From Gracilariopsis chorda (Eukaryota > Rhodophyta > Florideophyceae > Gracilariales > Gracilariaceae): a DNA stretch of 64,000 nucleotides. The notes beneath the pieces were generated by a model. The model was not told the DNA's origin and searched no databases. It worked only from the letters and a program-made list of their open reading frames with translations. The stretch is taken from NCBI GenBank assembly GCA_003194525.1, contig NBIV01000090.1, positions 124,001 to 188,000 on the forward strand. Reading direction: 5' to 3'. Position 1 is the stretch's first letter. Each line of letters starts with the position of its first letter. Below, in pieces: positions 8,247 through 18,122 of this stretch. The translations under genes and the position numbers were made by a program.

Positions 8247-10933
8247 CTGAAAAGGGAACGTTAGAACTGTTTTCTAGCAGTACCTTCAACCGAGCGCTGG
8301 AGGTATACTACATGAGTGCTACCATCAAACCATGGTCCAGACGAATGTATTCTAAGCCCGAAAGGAAACCATTCCAATTCTCAGAAATCTGTTTCTGTTG
8401 TGGCCCTTCTATATCCCGTTTACTTGGGACTACATGGTTATCGAACAAATGATTATGTGTGTCATGCTTTGCATATTGCGCTCTGTGATATTCGTTGGAA
8501 GATGTGAACAACGGATTGAAGCAAGTGTGTGATACTACTCATTACCACAAAAAGAGGGGATAAATATCGCCCGCCGTAGATTCCAAAGAATATCATTAAT
8601 ACCGCTTTCGCACCCCGCCAGAACGGAAATCAAATGTAGAGTAGAACTCAAAAATTGTCCGTTTCAAGCGGACAGGTTCTTTCGTCTACAAGGGAAATCG
8701 CGGGACTTGAAACGATCAATCTGCAAGAAGTGCGATTCCATCACAATTACTCGTGACGAGACCGCTGTAAGGCCTGCTGTCTCGCCCACATCTAGGGTTC
8801 GTTTGCGCTTCTTTTTTCTGTCCTACCAGGCAAAAAGATCTTTGAAAGGTACAAATGTCGAACAATCAGCCTTAACCGACGAAAAGCAAGTTGCATACTT
8901 ACCTGATTCATGGCTCAGCGTGAGGCTTTGTCTTCATCTGCACCATTAACAAACTTCCATGTACAAGATATTATTGCAGCGAAGTCAATCATTTGATTCT
9001 TTTTTTTCCTGTAGTAGCTTGCTCTCGGCAGAAATTTCTTTCACATAGTCCCAAAAAGGCTCTACCGATCCGAACAAAATGGGTGGTAAAAAGGGCGGGT
9101 TCGAGAGCGAGAAATGATGCGGTGTCCTTGAAAAATGTGATGTACTGCCTGTATCCTATCCAAAACAGTTTGTTTGTTTTAGAATGACTTATAGACTTTC
9201 TTTTCATGTGAGAACGGATAATATCAATCATATCTCCCCTTCATCATTGTGAACTGCAGAGGACCGTCCTTCGAACACTTCATGTTAAGTCCAACTACCT
9301 TTCCACTCATGTGCTACATTCGTACTTGTCCCGGATACGCAACATATTCCTTTATGATGGCCAACACCTCAGACTCTCTCATATAGGTGCTCACTGCTCA
9401 CAGAGCGCTACAGGCGCTGTGAACTTGAATCACTAGGTCGGAAAATCTCGTTAACTGCCAACGTCAGCTTTTCAGTTGGAGGTAGTGCAGAATGCGGAAG
9501 CAGTAGTTCCTTCCACCCTCTTATGCTTTGTCTTGAAAGCTTACAAAGCTACAACATTGTTGCACGCATGTAGAATGTTTTGCAAAAGCACTACTAGCGT
9601 CTTCCTCATTCGCTATAAAAGACAGGGAGAGCTGGCTCGGTCTTTGTCGGTCGTCTTTCTACCCACGCCATTATTATCTTCAACTATATTCTAAGCAAAG
9701 GAACCTGTTCTTTTAGGCCGTCCTAGTCTACACTACAAAGGTACAAGCCGTTGTTTTTTTCCCTAACGTCTTGTTTCACGGCACATAGGATGCACGGTTG
9801 TTTCCTATGACAGACACGGCATGTGCTGCGTCAGCCACAACTTGCGTATACGCCCTTGTGATAAAGCGTCAAAATGTGAACTTAAATGGTTTGGGCAGCG
9901 CATTTCATTCCCAGGTTGCAGGTTGAAGGTCCTTGTGCAGGTGATCAGTAACGCAATAGATTTGCTTAGTTGACCATTTCTCTAACAAGAGTCGTTGTAG
10001 ATATGCTGCGCAGATTATTACATGCATAGAAGGTTAATGGTACTTGTACAACTCTAGGTGCCTTGCGGTAGGGTAACAACGCATGAAAATCATGGTTTTC
10101 ATTACTATACAGAAAGAGAAAAATGGATGATCTGGTTAAGTGACGTAGAAAGGAATTTGCAAGGAACGATAAAGAAAACTCATTCCTGCTTTGGACTTGA
10201 TGAGGTGTCGGTAGAGTTGCTGAATTGGAGAGTCGGCACTTGCTATACAAGCACAATACTGGAAAGCGTTCACTCTTTTCTCCGGTCTTTGACACCCATG
10301 CACCTCGTTGTTGCTGATCTTTTAGGATGCTCTCGCTGATCTTGCTTGGTTTTTGGGAATTGGAGCAAAAAAACTCTTATAAAGCTGCCCTCCCGTAGGC
10401 GTCATGAGGATCTCCTGGGACTCGTTGAGAGGGATAGGTTCTACTTATCGATGTAGCGGAGAATATGGTTCTGCTACTCTATGTCTCCTACAGTACCCAA
10501 GACTAACATCTGCAATAATTCTATTTCACAAGAACGCAATGAAATGCACAAGAAGAATGGAGGTTTCGAAGAATACATATATTCTCTTAAAGTTTCGCGG
10601 AGCACGGACATGAAGTCTCGCAAAAGATCGAGCTGTACCGAGCGGTGCCAAACGTTCGATCATACTGAGGATCTGTCGGACCGTGCTATTTCAGTATTGA
10701 AGCCCGTGGGACTGCGTGGCCCCTAGAGACAGCCGCTCTAATACAATTCGACTGACTGACCAACGTTGACGCTTTTCTAGCTCTCCCCCACGTCCCTTTT
10801 TTCTCACTTGTCCCCGCGCTGCTTAAGCCCCCGCTCTGTACTCAACCCGTCAATTCTTTAGGTTATTAAGCGATAGAACATCGACTACCCATTGTTTGCG
10901 AAACTTCGTTTCACAATACGCACTAGGTCGAAT
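8247..10933. other. Intergenic region with no confident gene
   Basis: Many short ORFs but no clear domain. A plus-strand frame open from 8533 encodes a CKKC motif at about 8725 (see findings). A CAG/GTAAGTATG donor lies on the minus strand near 8895. Nothing else is supported up to the target site of the copia element at 10,934. Confidence 0.5.
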
Positions 10934-10938
10934 ACAAT

Positions 10939-11028
10939 TGTCAAACAGCAATACAGTAGACCAACCATACATAAGCTGGACGACGACGGACGACAAAGTA
11001 AAGAGATAGTCAGTGCCTCTCACTCACA
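10939..11028 (+). repeat. Copia 5' LTR (90 bp)
   Basis: Starts TGTCAAACAGCA, contains GACGACGACGGACGAC, and ends CTCTCACTCACA. It matches 26,783-26,872 at 83 of 90 positions and is preceded by ACAAT. This is very short for an LTR. Confidence 0.9.
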
Positions 11029-11038
11029 GGTTATGGGC
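11029..11038 (+). other. Copia primer binding site
   Basis: GGTTATGGGC directly abuts the 5' LTR. It is complementary to GCCCATAACC, the anticodon-loop region of initiator tRNA-Met, not to a tRNA 3' end. Drosophila copia is known to prime from this internal site, so a half-tRNA primer is likely here too. Confidence 0.65.
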
Positions 11039-11250
11039 AAACGCTACATGCGCCATTAACTTCCACCCCGCCTGCCCCCCCACCCAAGCCCACAACGGCT
11101 CTCCCAACCACACAAGCAGCACGGCAACTTGGCCGCGACCTCCGCAAGAATCTTCACATACAAGACCTCTACACCAACGCCATACTCACCCAAAACGATA
11201 ACCACATACCCCGCGACACCACCCATCTTATCACCTTTTCTATAGAAGTC

Positions 11251-11943
11251 ATGGAATTAGACAAAGCACCCAAAATACCAGACCTAAACACTTCCAACTA
11301 TGTCTTGTGGTATTTAGCCATTGAAACATACGCGGCCATCATCGATGCGCTCCCACTCCCACACTTCCAACGAAACCTAACCATTCCCGCAGACCCCAAT
11401 GCTCAGAAACAGTACCACAACAAGCAAAACTGCTTGTTAGCTGCCGTATAAAGCAGCGTTCCCATAGATATTCTTGGTCTACTCTTAGTTTCTGAAGACG
11501 AACCGACACCTCACGACCTAGTAAAACGAATCATTCAGCACATCAATCAGTCCACAAAAGACGATCACCAGTTCTTGAGAGCAGAAGCTGAAAACATCAC
11601 GTACAAACTAGAATCTCCGATCAAAGCCTACTTAGTGGAACACACCAAAGTCAGGCAACGCATGATTGCGGCGAAATATCCTGGAATCGGAGATGATGAA
11701 ACCAATTTCGACTTCATAATCGCTAGACTCAAATCTTTTTCGACTCTTGCCCCCATCCTAGCACCAAAACTGGCCAACAAACCGACCACAATCAAGACCT
11801 TAACTCTTGTATTCAAATCGCCCGCCATCTTTTACAGCCCCACTGACAGTGGACCTCATATCCACACAGGTACACCAATAATCACCGGGAACTATGGACC
11901 AATCCCCACAAAATTCACCTCACGGCAGCACTTCAACCGCTAA
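11251..11943 (+). pseudogene. Copia gag remnant
   Basis: The frame begins at ATG 11,251 and encodes a copia-type gag start: LNTSNYVLWYLAIETY resembles the conserved L-NY-W region. An in-frame TAA at 11,449-11,451 interrupts it; the same frame then continues to 11,943 through a helical capsid-like region (FLRAEAENITYKLESPIKAY). A Cys/His zinc-knuckle remnant follows in degraded form (CAYRKALPREFNNTD, then PNHPKNC) at about 11,980-12,060. Function is lost unless the stop is suppressed. Confidence 0.8.
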
Positions 11944-12204
11944 CCATATCTAGAAAGAAGTATCCCATACCACTGACTATGTGCTTACCGCAAAGCCCTT
12001 CCCAGAGAATTTAACAACACAGACGCCCAATTTAGAGACCCCAATCACCCCAAGAATTGCACAGGCAAACTCCAAGCGCATCTGGCACATGCCGGCCCGG
12101 TATATCCACCACAGCACTAGTATTCACACCAGCCTATCGCCCAGCCCAATGCAGATTCACTACTTCAGCTGCCACCTGCAACGGCACCCAACCAAATCGA
12201 CGTC

Positions 12205-12574
12205 ACCTTGAAAATTGGCAGCGAAGCCAATGATAAGTTCATCCTCGACAGAGACGCGCATCCCACGCATCTCACGCACCCCGCACCCACCATGCACACT
12301 ACAGCCGCAGAACTCCTAACTCATTCAACCACGCATCAGCCAACACTATGCACAAATCATGGAATCATCCACCTGCACACGAACAGGAATAAGACGATTC
12401 AAACGCACGCCGTTGCCACCCACCACATCTGACACAATCTTTTTTCAGTACATGATTTAGCATGTCGCTATGGCAGAGTATCCGTCACGCGTACCAAGGG
12501 CAGCATCTGGGACACCACTTCATCACCGCCAATTCTGCTCGGCACAGCTCTCTGGAACGGCAATCACTACCAAT
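12205..12574 (+). pseudogene. Copia protease remnant
   Basis: FILDRDAHPTHLTH at about 12,239 corresponds to the copia protease active site, where families have D-S-G-A; here the Ser-Gly is altered. The downstream stretch ending in NLFSVHDLA matches the usual N-L-L-S-V-x-x-L segment after protease. A stop interrupts the frame at about 12,430. The segment ends where gypsy-1 is inserted. Confidence 0.65.
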
Positions 12575-12579
12575 TCAAC

Positions 12580-13225
12580 TGTAGTGCAATGCCCGGAAGC
12601 GGGAGTGCACTGAAAGACGTTCGGGACCTTTCATCGTTAGAGGTGAGGTTTCCAAGTTAGTGGCACGCGCGAACACGAGCCGCGGGTAGAGGGAGAGCTA
12701 CCCTGTAAAGGGAAAAATAAGGGGGAGCTGAGTCACGAGTGTCGTGACGAAGACTAATGACAGTGCCGGTAAATAAACCTTGTACAAGGCGAACACCAAG
12801 ACAGCTGGAATAACAATCCAAATACTCGGGTCCTTTAGATAGCCAAGGGGGGTTAGACTTCCCGTATGCGACGGTGCTTCCCTCCAAAGAGGAGTAGAGA
12901 ACAGGCGAAGGCGGTGAGGTCTAGAGCCAATTCTCCAGGTTGGGGTCCCTTGTTCGGGAACGTTTACTGGTGCAACGGCAACCCGCCGGTGCGCTAAGTA
13001 CTAACCATCCCAGAAATAGTTGTAAAAATAATAAATAGAATTAACTAAATTACTCCACTTTGGTGGTTCATGCGCACTACTGTGGCCAACTGCCAATTGA
13101 CCCTTCCGTGTCCCACGTGTCAAATCCACTATTAGTGGTCGTAGTTCATGCAATGACTACATTACCGAAACATTCGGGAAATCAACCAAGTACCAAGAAT
13201 CCCTCTCTGAGGGCATTGCACATCA
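12580..13225 (-). repeat. gypsy-1 3' LTR (left copy, internally deleted)
   Basis: On the plus strand it starts TGTAGTGCAATGCCC and ends GCATTGCACATCA. Compared with the right copy it lacks about 151 bp after CGTTAGA; the junction shows short homology. 646 bp remain. Confidence 0.92.
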
Positions 13226-13238
13226 TATCCCCCTCCTT
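13226..13238 (-). other. gypsy-1 polypurine tract
   Basis: Minus strand AAGGAGGGGGATA directly before the 3' LTR, the expected plus-strand primer site. It confirms the minus orientation of the element. Confidence 0.75.
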
Positions 13239-13281
13239 AGTCGGGAAAGCAACGGCGAACAAGGGCGAATTTTAGCGAAAA

Positions 13282-15156
13282 ATGGGCGACAAAAGTCCAA
13301 ATCCCTCCGGGTCACCTGGTCAAGCCTCTGCCTCAGAGAAACAACCTCCTGCAAAAGCAGCAAACCAGCCTTCCACAAGTGCACGCTCCTCCTCTTCCTG
13401 CTCAACTCAGTCAGATCACGCCCTTTCAAAGGGGACTATGAACAACAACAATAACCAGCCTCCAAGACCGACTCCAGTCGGGAACTTCTCAACCGGTTTC
13501 CGGTCGGTACCCTTGCCACATGGGAGGCAAACTCCTGCACAGCCGGCCAACATTGGCGCAGCGTCCCAGCATAGGTTTCAACTTCCACCAGCAGTGGCTC
13601 CTTCCGGACTGATCCCGGCGGCGACTTGGCCTTCTCATAACGCCTTTGTAGGGTTAGATCCGATGAATCAGAGTCACGCCTCTCGGCTCCGGCTTACGCC
13701 GTGGTTCCATCCCATCGCTGCCCTCAACGAGGATTTGGTTACGGCCTACGCGGATGGTTCTGGTACTTTGCCCGGGGATCTACACAGCCTCGTCACCTCT
13801 TCGTGGGACTGGCGGCATCGCATCGCCATCCCGGTGCACCATATCCGAAGAAACTCGGGAGGATCCGCGATTGCGGCCCATGCAGCGCTGGTGCGGATTG
13901 CATATCAACGGCAGGGCCGGGCGCCTTTCGACTTCCCGGTGCCTACCGCCTTTGGCTTTGACGTCAGCCTATTCCGCCCGCGCGGTTAAATCGGTTACGG
14001 CGAACGCCTTGCCAGCCTCGAAACTCTCGCGTGGAGGAACTTTCCCGCTGCGCGACAAGAAGCCCTGTGTTGGGAACGACTGATATTTCGGGCTGAATTC
14101 TGGTACCTTTCCCAGCAGTTCCAGTCCAACTTCCTCCAAAACTTCACCCGTTATGAACGGCGTTGGCGATCCCGATTCGGGTACTTCGTCCCATATCAAA
14201 ATGTGGAGATTGAGCGGATTGCTACGCGTCATCGACATGGTCGGTATGTCGCACTACTAGAGTGGTGGAGGTTTCCTGAAGCCTGCCAGGGTTGCTACGT
14301 TGAAATCCCGCCAGAACTCACGTACCTCGGTTCCTTTTTGATTCAGGATCCCCGGTCGGGGCCTTGGTCGGTAATCGTAACCGAGTGGGCTGCCCGCACT
14401 GTGGCTTATATTCGCGCTGAGTTTTATGACCAGTATCGACTGTGGTTCATCCAACCGCGTGTGCAGGCCGCTATTCGCAATCTGGACCTCAGCGTCCTTC
14501 TTGGGGGTATTGCCAATAATGACGAAGTACTCCAATTACTTGGTTTGACCGACAGTATTGACTGGCGCGAGGTCCCACTGGAACAGAGCGGTTGGCTTGA
14601 CGGCGGCGGTGGCGGTACCGGTGGTCCGGGTCTTGGTAGAAACACCGTCCTTGCGGGGGATTTCATCTACTTCGATCCCTGGGCGTTCCGGGAGATTTCC
14701 TCCGAGGAGGCGAGGGAACTCCGCGACGCACCGCGGCACGTGCCGGACGACCACCCGATTGGGTACGTCGATTCCAACGATTTCTACCGCACGTATAGCG
14801 GGGATGACCCGATGGTCGATAACGAACCCGAAGAGCCGAGGGACATGGAACTAGACGTTGCCAACGTGTATGTAGACGAATACCCCGAGGGGGTGCCTCC
14901 GGTTCCCATTCCTCCGACGGCGAGCGCCGGGCCTTCCCTCCTCAGCGGGGGTACAGTCAATGAAAGCGATATCACTGCCCGTTTCCTCCGCGGAGCGGGT
15001 TTAAGCGCTGCCGAAGTTTCAGGTGACGTCACCGCGATGGCAGATGCCTTGGCTTACCGCCTTGCGGGTGGTCACGCCCCGGACGATGGGGAGGGGTCGA
15101 ACCTCGAATCCAGTATCCTGGTCTCTTTCCCTGGCTTAGCAAGTAATGTAGCTTAG
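13282..15156 (+). pseudogene. Antisense ORF of gypsy-1 (aORF), one in-frame stop
   Basis: Open frame of 625 codons on the strand opposite to gag-pol. It starts at ATG 13,282, 56 bp inside the LTR, and ends tail-to-tail about 140 bp from the chromodomain frame. A single TAA at 13,987-13,989 splits it into 235 codons and a long downstream part; there is no frameshift. The N-terminus is Ser/Pro/Gln-rich (about 1-130). A folded-looking part follows (about 135-450), then a Gly-rich and acidic tail. No known domain was recognised. Landmarks shared with the antisense ORF of gypsy-2 are APFDFPVPTAFGF, EWAARTVAYI (codon at 14,383), QPRVQAAIRN and LLGLTDSIDW. It is neither an envelope protein nor a known nuclease as far as can be seen. 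Whether the TAA is a mutation or a read-through stop is unknown. Confidence 0.75.
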
Positions 15157-15295
15157 CATAACACAGGAGCACGAGGCTCCTGAGTAAACTTTCCCGTTTA
15201 GAACGGCATTTTCTCTTTCATTCCCGTCCTGGACGGAGTCCATACAAAAGGGGGTGTACTCCTTCTTTCCTACCTTCCCCGGCTTCGTGGCATTT

Positions 15296-15490
15296 CTATC
15301 CCACTTGGGCGTTGCACAGCGTAGCTGGATTTGCGGTACCCGCGCTGCGGTGATATTGGACCACCTTCGAACGAGGGAGGTGTTCGATGGGTTCCATGGT
15401 GTCCCAACTTGGGTCAAATCCGTACCAACGGACGCGGTATCTTAGAATGCCTTCCTGATTCCAGGGGTGCCCGACGATTCGGTCAATCAC
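15296..15490 (-). pseudogene. gypsy-1 integrase chromodomain
   Basis: Encodes RIVGHPWNQEGILRYRVRW, then YGFDPSWDTMEPIEHL, a chromodomain pattern (short strand, R-Y-x-V-x-W, W-x-T-M-E-P-x-x-x-L). Such domains at the integrase C-terminus steer insertion into marked chromatin in chromoviruses. It is separated from the integrase core by a long low-complexity linker (about 15,500-16,700) that is broken into several frames. Confidence 0.85.
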
Positions 15491-16719
15491 AAACTCTTGT
15501 TTGTATACCTGCCGGCCTTGCCGTGTTATGGTGACATCGCTTACCAGGGGTTGCCCGATGGACGGGATATTCCTCTCAGGGGTGCGTCAGGATGCAACGT
15601 CCCGGCTTCGCTCGGAGGATGCGGCACAGAGTGCGGAATAATATCCCTCAAGAGGATGTCTTCGTGGAACGGTTGCCGCGTACCGCGGTAATTGGGGCGT
15701 ACCGCTAGTTTGAGGGGGTCCTCCGTCCCATTTTGACGGTATTCCGGTCAAACCGCGAGCTTGCGGGCATCTTGCCGCCTTGGCGGAGTTGTGGAGGTCA
15801 CTCCCTGGTGGGGCTTTCCGAGTCGCGCGGTGATCGGTGCGGGGCGCACAATCTCCGTGCGTTCACGTGACTGCCACGGCATGTGGCTCTGAACCGCCTC
15901 CTAGTGTTCCGCCTCCCTTGGCTTGGGCCTTACACTGTCCGGCTGAGCCGTGCACTGCTGTGTTGGCACCCGGTATCCGGCGGTTACTTCCGGTGCTCCG
16001 GTATGTTGCCTCAAAGTCCCTGATGGGGCGTGGACAGCTGGCGCCATGGACACCCTGTTCCAGGACTTTGCCTCTAATTGAGGTGTAATGTCTTACTCAA
16101 GAGGTGCATCATCCGGGACGACCGGTTTAACACTGGCGACGACGCCGGATTTTTCCGAGACGCTCGGTATTTTACCGCGATTGCGCGGAGACTTTGGCAT
16201 TTCTATCTCCGAAGTTCGGACAACATTCCCGTTATGAACGGTTCTCAAGTCCGGGGCTGTAGAGACAGGGACTTGAGTGGCAAGAGGTGCATTCCTGCCT
16301 TCCTCCGCCAAGAGGGTCTTTTCAATTTCCAGCATTGCTGGTTTTCCAAGGCGTGCGTTGCCTGCTACCAGCGGTGTGGAGGGTGCTGAGGAATCCGTTT
16401 TGACAGTAAATTCCGTCGACGACGGTTCTGCGACTACACCATGGTGAGGGGTCTGCAAAACGATATCGGTATCCTGATTCAGGGACTTGCCCTGGTTCAG
16501 GGGTACGGACTGCGATGTCGGTCCACTCTCCCGTATCATACGGTGTAACTGCGTCGTTCCGGAACCCTGTGTGGGGGATTGCGAGGCTTCATCGACCTTC
16601 CGCGTTTCACGGCTCGAATCCCGTTGCGACGGTAATGAATTTCCAGCGTGGCAATAGGTCCCCTCCCCCTCCTTAGACGGAACAAGGGGAGTAATAGTAG
16701 GATATCCCGCATGGCTGGT

Positions 16720-18113
16720 CTAAATGCGCGCCGAAGGGGCGGTAGTGTTAGGAGTAGAGAAAGGTCCGTTTGGACCTGAACGATTCGGCCGAGCCGGGGG
16801 TTCTGGGAAAGTCGGTAAAACTGAGAAGCCCCGAGTGGGGTGTGGTAGAGTAGTCGGTCTATTTAGTCCTGGGGGTTCCAGCGTTGCTGAGTCCGTAGAG
16901 ACGGGTTTCTCTGTTTCCAGGACGACCTCAGACGATGGAGGAGGGGCAGGTACAACAAGATCGCGGGAAATCCGCTCGTGTGCCTTGCCCATTTCCACTA
17001 CGACAGTGTCCGAGTTAGCGGATACCACTTTATACGGTCCATCAGCCACAGGCGAAAGCTTGTGACGCTTGTACCGTTCCGGGTTATAATATTCCTTACG
17101 TATAAAGACGTAGGTATTAGCCCGTATGCGGGAAGCATTATCTCGTAAACGAGCGTCGAAATTCCGCTTGTACGCGGCTTGCGCGCGTTCCATAGACTTC
17201 CGCACTGCGAGGACCAGTTTAGTAAGCCATTGCTTCCATTGCTGGCGGTAGCGAACCACAGATGGGAAATTGTCCAAGGTGGCTTGGGATTCTAACGCCA
17301 CAGGCGGGGGTGAACGAGATAGAACCAATTTGAACGGTGACACTCCGGTAGTCCGGTGAGCTTGTGTATTGTATGCAGATGTTAAAGCATCTGCATACAA
17401 GTCCTAAGTTTTGGGGTGATCAGCAACGTAGGAACGGGGAGAGGCCAACAAAGTCCGGTTGAACCGTTCGACATGCCCATTACACTTAGGATGGTAGGTA
17501 GTCGTTAACAAGTTCTTCACGTCCAAGATGCGACAAACATCCTGGAAGAACTTGGACGCGAACTCACAGGAGGACCGTAGACAAAAATCCAGTGCGTCAC
17601 CAGAGCCTGGGCCACCGTGAAAGCGGTTATCCTCCGAAGAGGGACAGTCCGAACAAGCTTTGAAAAGCGATCGGTGATCACAAGTAAGAACTTGTTGCCT
17701 CTCTTTGTTGTGAAGAGGGGTCGGAGAATACCGATTGCGATAAACTCAAGTGGCGCCCTGGCAGGGAATAACTTCATTTTCTTCGCGTTCCTGCGGAGGT
17801 TCATCCGGTTCCTTGAGCATTTGGTACAAAACTGCACATTTGCGTAGCATTCAACCGCCATGGCGGGCCAGTAAAAAGCCCTTCGCAGGGTGAGGTAGAG
17901 CTTCCCTCCACCTACGTGGCCTCCGAGCTTGGCATAGTGGGAGAGATGTAACAACCGCGATTGCAGGGAATGAGGTACCACAATCTGTGGGCGAGCTTCG
18001 ACCAAACGAACGAGGTAGCCTTTATCATTCACCTCGAACGGGAGGTCTTTCTCACCGTTTAAACGGGCACGAATCCTCATACAGAAGGGGTCACCGAATT
18101 GTTCTCGGATCAA
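16720..18113 (-). pseudogene. gypsy-1 integrase (inactive)
   Basis: The first frame (18,113-17,517) has the zinc-binding HHCC part (HLSHYAKLGGH, then CTKCSRN) and the start of the catalytic core. Where families have a catalytic Asp (M-D-x-x-x-P-L), this copy reads IAIGILRPL, so the Asp is replaced by Gly. The core then changes frame, and the C-terminal part (17,400-16,720) continues from the helix before the C-terminal domain into a Pro-rich tail. An in-frame TGA at 18,123-18,125 separates it from RNase H. Confidence 0.88.
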
Positions 18114-18122
18114 TTCCTCCGG

